Assembly (NCBI GenBank): GCA_964525015.1
Contig: CAZGFY010000013.1
Coordinates: 1-54,731 of the forward strand
Source of the DNA: RGIG3102 sp964525015
Lineage (GTDB): Bacteria; Bacillota; Clostridia; Oscillospirales; Ruminococcaceae
Direction: 5' to 3'
Length of the DNA: 54,731 nucleotides
A model generated the notes under the pieces. The model saw only the letters and a list, made by a program, of their open reading frames with translations, had not been told where the DNA came from and searched no databases. Positions 16,984-25,957 of this stretch are shown here, one piece after another (position 1 is the first letter of the stretch; each line of letters begins with the position of its first letter). Made by a program: the position numbers and the translations under genes.

Positions 16984-18471
16984 GTGTTTAAAATAAGCTT
17001 TAGCAATGATATTTATGTAGAAAAGCAAGCTCATGAAATAAAACAAAGAATAAACCAGTTTGATGGTAAATTATACTTAGAATTTGGTGGAAAACTGTTT
17101 GATGATTTTCACGCATCAAGGGTTTTACCAGGATTTGAAGAGGGAACAAAAATTAAATTACTACAATCTTTAAAGGATGAAGTTGAAATTATTATTTGTA
17201 TATCTTCAGATGATATTGAAAAAACAAAGGTTCGTGCAGATTTAGGAATTAGCTATGATATGGACGTTTTGCGATTAATAGATGAATTTGAAAATCTAGG
17301 AATTAAAGTTACAGGTGTTGTTTTAACTAAATATAATTATCAATCAGCGGCAGATAATTTTATAACTAAGCTTTCAAACCTTGGCGTTAAAAGCTATAAA
17401 CATTACATTATACCAAACTATCCAACCGACGTTGAAACAATAGTTAGCGAAGATGGATACGGAAAAAATGAATATGTAGAAACTGAAAAGCCACTTGTTG
17501 TTGTAACAGCACCAGGACCTGGAAGTGGAAAACTTGCAGTTTGCCTATCACAAGTTTATCACGAGAATAAAAATAAAAAGTTTGCAGGGTATGCAAAATT
17601 TGAAACATTCCCAATATGGAATTTACCATTAAAACATCCAGTGAATTTAGCGTATGAAGCTGCAACTGTTGATTTATTAGATTTGAATATGATAGATTCA
17701 TACCATTTAGAAGCTTATGGAGAAACAGCTGTTAATTATAATAGAGATATCGAAGCTTTTCCAATAGTTAAAGCAATACTTAAAAAGATAACAGGTAATG
17801 AAGATTTTTATCGCTCTCCAACTGATATGGGCGTTAATATGGCAGGGTATGCTATTATTGATGATGAGGCTGCAAAATATGCATCAAATCAAGAAATTAT
17901 AGCAAGATATTATTCAGCTATGTGTGATTATAAGCTTGGTAAAATGGGTAAAAAAGAAATTGAAAAGCTAGAAAATATTTTAGGACAACTAGATTTGCAC
18001 CCAGAAACAGATAGAAGATGTGTAAAGCCAGCAGTTATAAAAGCTGAAAAAACAGGCGTATCTTGTGTTGCGTATGAATTAAAAGATGGTATGATAATAA
18101 CAGGTAAAGCCTCAGATGTGCTATCTGCAACAAGTGCTGCAACAATTAATGCACTAAAATATCTTGCGGGAATTAATGATTCTATTCAGCTTATTCCTCA
18201 ATCAGTGCTAGAGCCTTTAATTCAAACTAAAAGAACGATGCTTTCTTCAAAAACATCTTCTTTAAAGCTTGATGATGTTATTTTAGCACTTTCTGTATCA
18301 CAAGCAACAAACCCAACAATTAAAGCTGCACTAGAGCAAATACCAAACTTAAAAGGTGCTGATATGCACTCTTCGGTAATGTTAAGAACAGGCGATAAAT
18401 CAACACTTAGAAAAATCGGAGTAAGAGTTACAGAAAATGATATATTCCCAGAAAATTCAATATACTTTTAA
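16984..18471 (+). CDS. DUF1846 family protein
   Basis: A 495-residue cytosolic protein matching the DUF1846 family along its full length. Recognisable stretches are LYLEFGGKLFDDFHASRVLPG near the N terminus, VVVTAPGPGSGKLAVCLSQ (a P-loop-like segment near residue 175) and GVNMAGYAI near 280. The family is widespread in Clostridia and its biochemical role is not established; the GPGSGK segment suggests phosphate or nucleotide binding. The start is GTG, 10 nt after AAGAAGG; no ATG is placed as well. It has its own promoter and terminator. Confidence 0.88.
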   Translation: MFKISFSNDIYVEKQAHEIKQRINQFDGKLYLEFGGKLFDDFHASRVLPGFEEGTKIKLLQSLKDEVEIIICISSDDIEKTKVRADLGISYDMDVLRLIDEFENLGIKVTGVVLTKYNYQSAADNFITKLSNLGVKSYKHYIIPNYPTDVETIVSEDGYGKNEYVETEKPLVVVTAPGPGSGKLAVCLSQVYHENKNKKFAGYAKFETFPIWNLPLKHPVNLAYEAATVDLLDLNMIDSYHLEAYGETAVNYNRDIEAFPIVKAILKKITGNEDFYRSPTDMGVNMAGYAIIDDEAAKYASNQEIIARYYSAMCDYKLGKMGKKEIEKLENILGQLDLHPETDRRCVKPAVIKAEKTGVSCVAYELKDGMIITGKASDVLSATSAATINALKYLAGINDSIQLIPQSVLEPLIQTKRTMLSSKTSSLKLDDVILALSVSQATNPTIKAALEQIPNLKGADMHSSVMLRTGDKSTLRKIGVRVTENDIFPENSIYF

Positions 18472-18477
18472 TTAATA

Positions 18478-18509
18478 AAAAATCTGCAAACTTTAGTTTG
18501 CAGATTTTT
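18478..18509. terminator. bidirectional intrinsic terminator
   Basis: A perfect 14-bp stem (18478-18491 with 18496-18509) with loop TTTA lies between the convergent DUF1846 and lipoprotein genes. Confidence 0.86.
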
Positions 18510-18512
18510 GTT

Positions 18513-19766
18513 TTAAAATATTCTATGAGCGCCAAGTGAAATATAGTTTGGATTATTACTCCAGTAATCTTCATTTTTAATTAATGCAAATTCTCTATTT
18601 ACAGTATCGATGTAATCCAGCCCAACTAGGTAGTATCCATTTTCAAAAACAGCTAATATATCAACAGGCCTTGTGTAATTATAATAATCAACATAATTTA
18701 AAAGTAACTCATTTGAGTTTAATGTATTTAAATCTAGATGATAGTTATTAGTATTTCCTAATAAGGAGTAGAATAAATGATTATCCACAACACTATGTTT
18801 AATATCATAGCTAGAAATGCCTGCCAAACTTTTTCCAGTAGAGCTTGAATCTAAAATTAATTCACTAGTTAGAGTGTTTAAATTTAGTCGGTATAAAAGG
18901 TGAGTATCTTGAATGGTGTATATGTAATTATTATCTAATTCTATTATATACCAGCCGCCAGATGTGTATTTTTGAAGAAGTGATACTCTATCGGTTTTAA
19001 TATTATAAGAATAGATAGCTATATCAAAACTCATTAGTTCTTGACCATCTAAGGCTGTTGTGTATTCTCTAAAAAGCTCAGGTTTATCTGAAATATAAAA
19101 AATAACGTTTTCTTCGTAAATTCCAATCACTTTAAGTTGTGTTCCGTATTCTTTACTATATTCAAAAACATGCTCAAATTCACCTGTTTCAAGGTTAGTT
19201 TTCGTTAAATATCCAATGTCATAATTATAAAAAGAGGATGCCTGCGAAACCATATAATTATTATAAAAAATTGCAGAATCAGCATTTAAGCTATGCTCTT
19301 CAAAATTTAATAAAATTTCAGCTTCTTTAGGATTTACTTCATCAAAAGTTTGCACAGTATACCCTAAAAACATGCCGTGATTTGAGCTATCAAGCCCAAA
19401 AAGATAATCGGTTTCATTATGTTTTACATAAACACTAGTGTCCATAGTGATATAAGCATTACAGCTAACGCCATTGTGATTACAGTTTTCTAGATCACAT
19501 AATATTTGTATTTCACCATTTTCATTCATTTTAGTAAGTAAAGGTATTCCGTTTTTAAAAGAAGGGGACTCAATTGATGTTAAAAAATAATATTCATTTT
19601 CAAAAACAGAACTTGTTCCAGCAGTACTGCTTATTACAGGCTCATCTTCCTTAACAAATTCAAAAGTATTTTTAGATAAAGTTATCTCTTTATCACTGCA
19701 TCCAGTTAATATTAATAAAGAAAAAATAGGGATAAAAATTGAAAATAATTTGTTTTTTAAATTCAT
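18513..19766 (-). CDS. beta-propeller-like lipoprotein with Cys/His signature (paralogue 1)
   Basis: A 417-residue exported lipoprotein (lipobox LTGC, Cys23). The mature part is built of repeated short beta-rich units with Tyr/Asn-rich turns, suggesting a propeller, although I cannot count blades reliably. Near residue 95 it has the signature ILCDLENCNHNGVSCNAY, shared with the next gene, and it ends with a shared EDYWSNNPNYISLGA segment. It lies 18 nt downstream of its paralogue and is probably co-transcribed. The function is unknown. Similar Cys/His lipoproteins are common in gut Clostridia, as far as I know the family. Confidence 0.72.
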   Translation of the reverse strand: MNLKNKLFSIFIPIFSLLILTGCSDKEITLSKNTFEFVKEDEPVISSTAGTSSVFENEYYFLTSIESPSFKNGIPLLTKMNENGEIQILCDLENCNHNGVSCNAYITMDTSVYVKHNETDYLFGLDSSNHGMFLGYTVQTFDEVNPKEAEILLNFEEHSLNADSAIFYNNYMVSQASSFYNYDIGYLTKTNLETGEFEHVFEYSKEYGTQLKVIGIYEENVIFYISDKPELFREYTTALDGQELMSFDIAIYSYNIKTDRVSLLQKYTSGGWYIIELDNNYIYTIQDTHLLYRLNLNTLTSELILDSSSTGKSLAGISSYDIKHSVVDNHLFYSLLGNTNNYHLDLNTLNSNELLLNYVDYYNYTRPVDILAVFENGYYLVGLDYIDTVNREFALIKNEDYWSNNPNYISLGAHRIF

Positions 19767-19784
19767 AGTAACTCCTTGTATATT

Positions 19785-20975
19785 TTAGTATGCAAATACT
19801 GAGCTTGGAAAAGCGCCAATAGTTGTAAAATTCGGGTTTCCAGCAAAGTAGTCTTCTTTTGAAATAATTGATAATTTTCTTGTTAGTGCAGAATGAAACT
19901 GCTCAACGACTAAGAAATGTTCTTCGTAAACAGCAACAATTACCATTGATTTATAAATTCCAGCAGAATCAGCTGTGTTAAGGGTGATAGGGGCAGTTTG
20001 CATAGTTAGAGTATTAAGTGCAAGCTTAGTTGAATGTTGGCTTGTGCTGTATGTAAAGTATTCATCATAAACATCTATAAAAGAGCCAAGTTTAATGCCT
20101 TCTGGGCTTAAATCAAAAAGCAGAGTTTTTTCACCTGTAAAAATATCAGTTCTATTAACTACATATTCAAGCTCTATACTATAAAAATAGTTATCGCTTA
20201 TAATATAATGATTAGCATTATTATTGCTGAAAATTTCTGTTACCATATTAGTGTTTAAATCAATAGAAAATATATTTATGCTAGTGTCTGTTTCGCATAC
20301 AAAAATTAAGCATCCATCAACTATTCCCTCAAAAGAGCGAGAATAATAATTTTTAGGTATATCATAAATAAATTCATAATCTCCATTATCTAAGTTTACT
20401 TTAATAATTTGACTAGGTCCAAATTCATTATGAAAATCACGAACAAGCATAAAAACATAGTTTTCATATGCCGTTATATATTCATAGTGACCCATTAAAA
20501 TATAATCATCTAATCTAAAAATTTCAGTTGAGTTTTTGAAGTTATCTTCTTCAAATGTATGTATTACAATATTGTTATCGATGAATGAATTTTCAGGATG
20601 AACGGTTCCAGTGGCGTATAATTTATCATTCGTATAAAAAATATATTTAGTTAAAAAAGAAGAATTAAAAGCATTACAGCTTTCATCTGAGTGAGTACAG
20701 TTTTCTATATCACAAATATATTGCAGCTCACCTAAAGAGTTAACCGAGTTTAAAACAGAGTATTCATCTTGATAAGGTTGCCAGCTATAAAAATAGAAAT
20801 TATCATTATGTGTAGTTAAAATATCAAAATCTTCGGCATCTTGCGTGAACGCTAAAGGAGCAGGAGTAGGAGATTGTGTTGGAATAGCAGAATTAGTAGC
20901 ATTAGAAGTTGTGCAGGAAACTAAAAGCAAACTTAATGTTAGAGTGTTAATTGCAAGTTTTAGAATTTTCTTCAT
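19785..20975 (-). CDS. beta-propeller-like lipoprotein with Cys/His signature (paralogue 2)
   Basis: A 396-residue paralogue of the following gene. The start MKKILKLAIN at 20975 has AAAGGG 11 nt upstream; the frame is open 16 codons further, but with no ribosome binding site. The lipobox LVSC is near residue 21, followed by a Thr/Ser/Pro-rich tether. The signature YICDIENCTHSDESCNAF and the ending EDYFAGNPNFTTIGA match paralogue 1, while most of the rest has diverged. It is the first gene of a two-gene unit. It is probably anchored to the outer face of the membrane; ligand unknown. Confidence 0.72.
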   Translation of the reverse strand: MKKILKLAINTLTLSLLLVSCTTSNATNSAIPTQSPTPAPLAFTQDAEDFDILTTHNDNFYFYSWQPYQDEYSVLNSVNSLGELQYICDIENCTHSDESCNAFNSSFLTKYIFYTNDKLYATGTVHPENSFIDNNIVIHTFEEDNFKNSTEIFRLDDYILMGHYEYITAYENYVFMLVRDFHNEFGPSQIIKVNLDNGDYEFIYDIPKNYYSRSFEGIVDGCLIFVCETDTSINIFSIDLNTNMVTEIFSNNNANHYIISDNYFYSIELEYVVNRTDIFTGEKTLLFDLSPEGIKLGSFIDVYDEYFTYSTSQHSTKLALNTLTMQTAPITLNTADSAGIYKSMVIVAVYEEHFLVVEQFHSALTRKLSIISKEDYFAGNPNFTTIGAFPSSVFAY

Positions 20976-21053
20976 TTTTAAATAAACCCTTTCAATATTT
21001 AGATATATCATTAACAAATACATTGTATCATATTAGACTTTATTGAGCAAATT

Positions 21054-21087
21054 AAAAACTGCAAAACTAATAAGTTTTGCAGTTTTT
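21054..21087 (-). terminator. intrinsic terminator
   Basis: A perfect 15-bp stem (21054-21068 with 21073-21087) with a 4-nt loop lies directly at the stop of the small membrane protein gene, ending in TTTTT on the minus strand. It separates this gene from the lipoprotein pair. Confidence 0.82.
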
Positions 21088-21283
21088 AATTTTTCACTAA
21101 AACATTGATTGAAAAGCCGATAAAAATCCCAAGACTAATTCCGAAAACTAAGGCTGCTCCACCTAGAAAACTAATCATAAAAGCACCTAGAATAAATCCA
21201 GCAAAGCACCCTAATCCTAAAAAATACAATATATGATATTCGTGCAAGTCTTTGGCGGCTTTATTTGGTTTAAAGTTTTTCAT
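21086..21283 (-). CDS. small two-span membrane protein
   Basis: A 65-residue protein with a short basic start (MKNFKPNKAAKDL) and two Gly-rich hydrophobic segments (about 17-38 and 42-60). I place the start at 21283 because AAGGTGGTGG lies just upstream; an in-frame start five codons earlier would overlap that site. No family is recognised. Its position between mgtE and the lipoproteins gives no functional clue. Confidence 0.6.
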   Translation of the reverse strand: MKNFKPNKAAKDLHEYHILYFLGLGCFAGFILGAFMISFLGGAALVFGISLGIFIGFSINVLVKN

Positions 21284-21369
21284 AATTAAAACCACCACCT
21301 TTTCCTATTGTTATTATAATATAAGTGGCAGGTATGGTGATAGACAAAGTATATCTATTGTATTAATTT

Positions 21370-22791
21370 TTATATTAAAAGTGGTAATATAGCGCTAGCT
21401 AAGGCTAAAAACACTAAAAAACCAAAGGTGTCAGTGGTAGCTGTTAAAAAAACACCACTAGCAAGCGCAGGGTCCATTTTAAATCTTTTTAGTATTAAAG
21501 GAATGAAAAATCCAAAAAATGCTGCTATCATATAGTTTGCAATCATAGCAAGAAGAACTATTAAAGAAAGATAAATGTTTTGATATCTAAAAAACATTAT
21601 AGCACCAGCTAAAGTGCCTGTAACAGTTGCATTTAAAATGCTAACAAATATCTCTTTAAAAACCTTTTGCCAGTCATCTTTTAAATTAATTTCATTTAAA
21701 GTTATCCTTCTAATAACAATGGATAAGGTTTGAGTGCCAGCGTTTCCACCCATTCCTGAAACAATAGGCATAATTGCAGTTAAAGCAACGACTTGTGAAG
21801 TAGTACTCTCAAAAAGCGATATTACAAAGGTGGCTAGAGAGGCAGTAAGTAAATTTACCATTAGCCAAGGAAGCCTAGCTTTAATACTACTAAAGATAGA
21901 AGTATCTTCTTCATCAGTAGAAACACCACCGAGTTTTAGTATATCCTCAGTTTGCTCTTCAACTAAAACGTCGATAATATCATCAACAGTTATAATTCCA
22001 AGTAGTTGATTTTTTCTATTTATTACAGGGACAACAGCTAAATCGTATTTTGAAACTAAATGAGAAACTTCCTCTTGGTCTATATCCGGTGTTACGGTTA
22101 TAATATTATCATCCATAATATCATATAAAGTGTCTTCATCATTTGCAGTGAATATATCCCTTAAATCGACAGTTCCAATAAGCTCTCTTTTAGAATTTAA
22201 AACAAAGATTGTTTCAATAACTTCGGTTTTTGGAGCGATTTCCTTTATTTTTTGCAGAGTATCAATTGCTTTTAAATGAGAGCGAAGTGCGATATATTCC
22301 GTTGTCATAATACCACCGGCAGTATCTTCGCCGTATAAAAGAAGATGCTCAATATCAATAGTGTCTTTTTTCTTCATAAGATTTAATAACTCTTTTTTCT
22401 TATTAATTCTTATTATCCCTAAAATGTCTGCAATATCATCGTTAGACATATGATTAAATATAGCTAAAATTTCTTTTTCTGAAAGAAGATACACTATTCT
22501 TTTTTGCAAATTTTCATCGGCTTGCTCTAGAATATTTGCCATATGTTCATAGTCTATTCTCTTAAAAAATTCTAGAATTTCGTTATCTTCAAAGTCTTCA
22601 AGGGCAAAGGCGATATCAATAGCATAAACAGAGTCAATTATATCGTGAAGTTCTTCTAAATCACTATTTAATAATAATTCTTTTAAATCAACGTCGATAT
22701 CAGAGTTTTCATCATCTTCTGCGATAATGGCATCAATCAGCTCAATTTTTTCGTTTTCATCATCTTTTACAGATTTAATATCTTCATTCAT
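21370..22791 (-). CDS. mgtE: magnesium transporter MgtE
   Basis: A 473-residue Mg2+ channel/transporter. It has the acidic N-terminal MgtE domain (about 30-145), two CBS domains (about 150-280, including LLYGEDTAGGIMTTEYIALR and LLGIITVDDIIDVL) and five C-terminal membrane helices (about 305-473) with the family motif PIVSGMGGNAGTQ. In this family the cytosolic domains close the pore when Mg2+ is high. The 92 nt before it is too short for an M-box riboswitch, and none is visible. CCCTCC in reverse marks a strong ribosome binding site. Confidence 0.95.
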   Translation of the reverse strand: MNEDIKSVKDDENEKIELIDAIIAEDDENSDIDVDLKELLLNSDLEELHDIIDSVYAIDIAFALEDFEDNEILEFFKRIDYEHMANILEQADENLQKRIVYLLSEKEILAIFNHMSNDDIADILGIIRINKKKELLNLMKKKDTIDIEHLLLYGEDTAGGIMTTEYIALRSHLKAIDTLQKIKEIAPKTEVIETIFVLNSKRELIGTVDLRDIFTANDEDTLYDIMDDNIITVTPDIDQEEVSHLVSKYDLAVVPVINRKNQLLGIITVDDIIDVLVEEQTEDILKLGGVSTDEEDTSIFSSIKARLPWLMVNLLTASLATFVISLFESTTSQVVALTAIMPIVSGMGGNAGTQTLSIVIRRITLNEINLKDDWQKVFKEIFVSILNATVTGTLAGAIMFFRYQNIYLSLIVLLAMIANYMIAAFFGFFIPLILKRFKMDPALASGVFLTATTDTFGFLVFLALASAILPLLI

Positions 22792-22883
22792 ATAAAATTG
22801 CCCTCCTTAAATTAGTTTTAATATTCTATTATATTATATCACTATTTGTCAATAATGAAAGAAGAATTTTTTTATAAATAAAA

Positions 22884-22920
22884 AAACAAGGAACTAGAAA
22901 TTTATTGTAGTTCCTTGTTT
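22884..22920 (-). terminator. terminator of the sulfur operon
   Basis: A 13-bp stem (22884-22896 with 22908-22920) with an 11-nt loop and a T-rich end on the minus strand lies 17 nt after the cysE stop. Confidence 0.8.
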
Positions 22921-22936
22921 TGATTATACACATTAT

Positions 22937-23476
22937 CTAAATAGGATTATCAATTTTTTCACCGTTAATTCTAACGATTTTAGCAGGTATACCAACAGCA
23001 GTTGCATTTTTGGGAATATCTTTTAAGATAACAGCGTTTGCTCCAATTTTAGAATTTTCACCAATAGTTATATTTCCTAAAATTTTTGCCCCAGCAGACA
23101 CCATAACATTATCTTCTAATGTTGGGTGTCGCTTTCCTTTGCTTTTTCCAGTTCCACCAAGGGTTACTCCATGAAAAATACTAACGTTGTTTCCGATTAT
23201 CGTTGTTTCACCAATAACTATACCCATCCCATGATCTATAAATAAACGCTTTCCTATTTTTGCAGCTGGGTGAATTTCAATTCCTGTTAAAAATCTTGCA
23301 AATTGCGAAATCAACCTTGCTACAAATTTAAAATTTTTATTCCATAAAAAATTAGAAGTTTTGTAAAAAAATATTGCGTGAACACCAGGATACGAAAGCA
23401 ACACTAAAAGATTACTTGTAGCAGCAGGGTCTTTTTCTTTATATGCATTTAATAAATCTTTAATTGATGCAATCAT
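22937..23476 (-). CDS. cysE: serine O-acetyltransferase
   Basis: Makes O-acetylserine from serine and acetyl-CoA, the first step of cysteine synthesis. The 179-residue protein is the short Firmicute type: a helical N-terminal part, then left-handed beta-helix hexapeptide repeats with DHGMGIVIGET and HGVTLGGTGKSKGKRHP, which hold the catalytic His/Asp region. The ATG at 23476 has AGAAAGGA about 11 nt upstream; the in-frame GTG at 23485 is too close to it. It is the last gene of the nifS operon, 17 nt after cysK, its functional partner. Confidence 0.93.
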   Translation of the reverse strand: MIASIKDLLNAYKEKDPAATSNLLVLLSYPGVHAIFFYKTSNFLWNKNFKFVARLISQFARFLTGIEIHPAAKIGKRLFIDHGMGIVIGETTIIGNNVSIFHGVTLGGTGKSKGKRHPTLEDNVMVSAGAKILGNITIGENSKIGANAVILKDIPKNATAVGIPAKIVRINGEKIDNPI

Positions 23477-23493
23477 ATTAATCACAATCCTTT

Positions 23494-24393
23494 CTATTCA
23501 TTGTATAATTCAGTTGATAAATATCTTTCACCATTATCTGGAATTACAAATAAAACTTTTCTTCCTTTTCCAGCTTGTTTTGCGATTTCTTGTGCGATAA
23601 AATAATTTGCACCGCCAGAAAATCCAGCTAAAATCCCATAATCTGTTCCAAGTTTTTTTGCGTATTCAATGGCATCTTCATTTGAAACAGTTAGTATTTC
23701 ATCGATAATATCTCTATTAAGGATTTCAGGCTGAAAACCAGCACCAATACCTTGGATTTTATGTGGCCCTTTTTCACCTTTAGTTAAAAATGGGGATGCA
23801 CTAGGCTCAACACCAATAGTTTTTATAAAAGGATATCTTAATTTTAATTCAGATGATACCCCAGTTATAGTGCCACCAGTGCCAATAGCTGCTATAAAAT
23901 AATCTAAATCATTGAAATCTTTGATTATCTCTTTTGCAGTTGTTAATTTATGTGCTAAAACATTATTTTCATTTGTAAACTGGGAAAGCATAATGTGATT
24001 TTCTTTTTTAGAAATTTCATCAGCCTTTTCAATTGCCCCAGCCATACCCTTAGCACCACTTGTTAAAATAATTTCTGCTCCATATGCTTTTAGAATTTTT
24101 CTTCTCTCAACGCTCATTGTTTCTGGCATAACTAGTTTGCATTTAATTCCTAAAGATGCACAAACCATAGCAATACCAATCCCAGTGTTTCCACTAGTTG
24201 GCTCAACTAAAACAGTGTTTTCGTTGATTTTATCTTTAATCGCTTCAATCATTTGAAAAGCGACCCTGTCTTTGACAGAGCCGCCTGGATTGAAAAATTC
24301 TAATTTTGCATATAAATCAGCGGAGTTTTCATCTGTCTTTAATTTAATTATAGGTGTATTTCCTATCATTTCAAAAACGTTATTGTATATCAT
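23494..24393 (-). CDS. cysK: cysteine synthase (O-acetylserine sulfhydrylase)
   Basis: PLP enzyme that makes cysteine from O-acetylserine and sulfide. At 299 residues it has the normal length. PLP-binding Lys41 is in GGSVKDR, the substrate loop TSGNTG is at 66-71, and GTGGTITG forms the phosphate-binding loop. It lies between mnmA and cysE in the sulfur operon, so the last two genes supply cysteine to the first three, which use it. The pairing with cysE suggests that a cysteine synthase complex could form. Confidence 0.95.
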   Translation of the reverse strand: MIYNNVFEMIGNTPIIKLKTDENSADLYAKLEFFNPGGSVKDRVAFQMIEAIKDKINENTVLVEPTSGNTGIGIAMVCASLGIKCKLVMPETMSVERRKILKAYGAEIILTSGAKGMAGAIEKADEISKKENHIMLSQFTNENNVLAHKLTTAKEIIKDFNDLDYFIAAIGTGGTITGVSSELKLRYPFIKTIGVEPSASPFLTKGEKGPHKIQGIGAGFQPEILNRDIIDEILTVSNEDAIEYAKKLGTDYGILAGFSGGANYFIAQEIAKQAGKGRKVLFVIPDNGERYLSTELYNE

Positions 24394-24424
24394 AAATATT
24401 TACCACCAATCTCTATTCAATTTT

Positions 24425-25480
24425 TTAAGCATTTTCAGCTTTGTTTATAAATCCACCAGCGATTACTAAATCACCCTTGTAGACAACTAGGCTTTGACCT
24501 TTTGCAACAGCCCTAATATTTTCTGTGAACTGAAATTCAAGAGTGTTTTCATCGCTTTTAACAACCCTTGCTAAATCCCCTTTTGAAGCACTGCGAACTT
24601 TAACTGTGTATTCGTCCCCAGCTTTTAAAAATTCACCATTTGTGTAAACTGGAGAAGAAAGACAGACACCTTTAAAATACTCATCGCCAGAATAAGCGAG
24701 CTTTATATCACCATTATCTAGTATTTCCTTAACAAAACAAGGTTTTCCAAGAGCAACATTAAGCCCTTTTCTTTGTCCTATTGTATAATGGTGTACACCT
24801 AGGTGCTTTCCAATAACTTTGCCTTCTGGAGAGATAAAATTGCCTTTTTTAGCCTTAAAGCCCATCTCTTCAATAAACTGTGCGTGTTTGTGAGAAGGGA
24901 TAAAGCATATTTCTTGGCTATCAGGCTTATCAGCTGTAAAAAGCCCAGTGTCTTTTGCTTTTTGCCTGATTTCTGGTTTTTCGTATGAGCCAAGGGGAAG
25001 TATTAATCTAGATGCAACTTCTTGTGGCACCCTATAAAGCATATAGCTTTGGTCTTTCATTGGGCTAACTGCTTTTTTAATATAAAAAGTATCTTCAACT
25101 TTTTCAACTTGTGCGTAATGCCCAGTTGCGATATATCCAATTCCTAATTCATTTGCTAAATTTAAAATGGTTTTAAATTTAACTTCTGGATTACATAAAA
25201 CGCAAGGGTTTGGAGTTGCTCCATTACAATAGCTTTCGCAAAATGGAAGTATAACCTTGTTTTTAAAATCTTCTCTTACATCGGCAACGTGAAGCTTTAT
25301 TCCTAAAAATTCACTAACTTTTTTAGCGTCGGTAACGGCGCCCTCGCTTGAATTTGAAAATTGTATAACAACCCCCTCAACTTCAAGCCCTTGTTTTCTT
25401 AGCATATCAACGGCAACAGAAGAATCAACTCCTCCTGAAACCCCAACTAAAACTTTATTAAAATTTAAATTATTATTCAT
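24425..25480 (-). CDS. mnmA: tRNA 2-thiouridine(34) synthase MnmA
   Basis: ATP-dependent enzyme that thiolates U34 of tRNA-Glu, -Gln and -Lys with persulfide sulfur. From the ATG at 25480 it is 351 residues, with the PP-loop SGGVDS at 15-20 and the two catalytic cysteines in NPCVLCN and SQEICF. The start is uncertain: several in-frame ATGs lie in the repetitive end of nifU, and no clear ribosome binding site precedes any of them. The 25480 start overlaps the nifU stop by 8 nt, suggesting translational coupling. NifS is the likely sulfur donor. Confidence 0.92.
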   Translation of the reverse strand: MNNNLNFNKVLVGVSGGVDSSVAVDMLRKQGLEVEGVVIQFSNSSEGAVTDAKKVSEFLGIKLHVADVREDFKNKVILPFCESYCNGATPNPCVLCNPEVKFKTILNLANELGIGYIATGHYAQVEKVEDTFYIKKAVSPMKDQSYMLYRVPQEVASRLILPLGSYEKPEIRQKAKDTGLFTADKPDSQEICFIPSHKHAQFIEEMGFKAKKGNFISPEGKVIGKHLGVHHYTIGQRKGLNVALGKPCFVKEILDNGDIKLAYSGDEYFKGVCLSSPVYTNGEFLKAGDEYTVKVRSASKGDLARVVKSDENTLEFQFTENIRAVAKGQSLVVYKGDLVIAGGFINKAENA

Positions 25481-25916
25481 CGTGTTCATCGTGTTCATCA
25501 TGATCATGCACATCGGCTAATATTTCGCCAACAATAGGTGTAGGATCAATTCCTTGTCTTGTATAATAGTCTGAAACTGCAGCTTTAACAGCTTGTTCTG
25601 CTAAAACTGAGCAGTGAGTTTTTACAGCTGGTAGGCCATCTAAGGCTTCTGTAACAGCTTTATTTGTAAGCCCTAGAGCTTCATCAATAGTTTTTCCTTT
25701 AATCATATCAGTTGCCATACTTGAAGTTGCAATAGCAGCTCCACAGCCAAATGTTTTAAAAGTTACATCTTCGATAACTCCATCTTGGATGTTTAAATAC
25801 ATTCTCATTATATCTCCGCATTGAGCATTTCCAACTTCGCCTATGCCATTTGCGTTTTCAAGTTCACCAACATTATGTGGATTCATAAAATGATCCATTA
25901 CCTTCTGACTATACAT
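25473..25916 (-). CDS. nifU: Fe-S scaffold NifU/IscU with His/Asp/Glu tail
   Basis: Scaffold on which NifS sulfur and iron build Fe-S clusters. The IscU fold of 147 residues carries ligands Cys33 with Asp35 (CGD), Cys58 (FGCG) and Cys102 (THCS). There is no C-terminal thioredoxin-like NifU domain. The last 12 residues, VHDHDEHDEHDE, form an unusual metal-binding-like tail encoded by a 9-bp tandem repeat. It lies 41 nt after nifS and overlaps the mnmA start. Confidence 0.94.
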   Translation of the reverse strand: MYSQKVMDHFMNPHNVGELENANGIGEVGNAQCGDIMRMYLNIQDGVIEDVTFKTFGCGAAIATSSMATDMIKGKTIDEALGLTNKAVTEALDGLPAVKTHCSVLAEQAVKAAVSDYYTRQGIDPTPIVGEILADVHDHDEHDEHDE

Positions 25917-25957
25917 ATTATTACCATTCCTTTTTGTTTTATTATAAATTTAATTAA

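Noticed and set aside
22792..22883. M-box magnesium riboswitch before mgtE
   Set aside because: Only about 90 nt separate mgtE from the preceding terminator, and no conserved M-box elements are visible.
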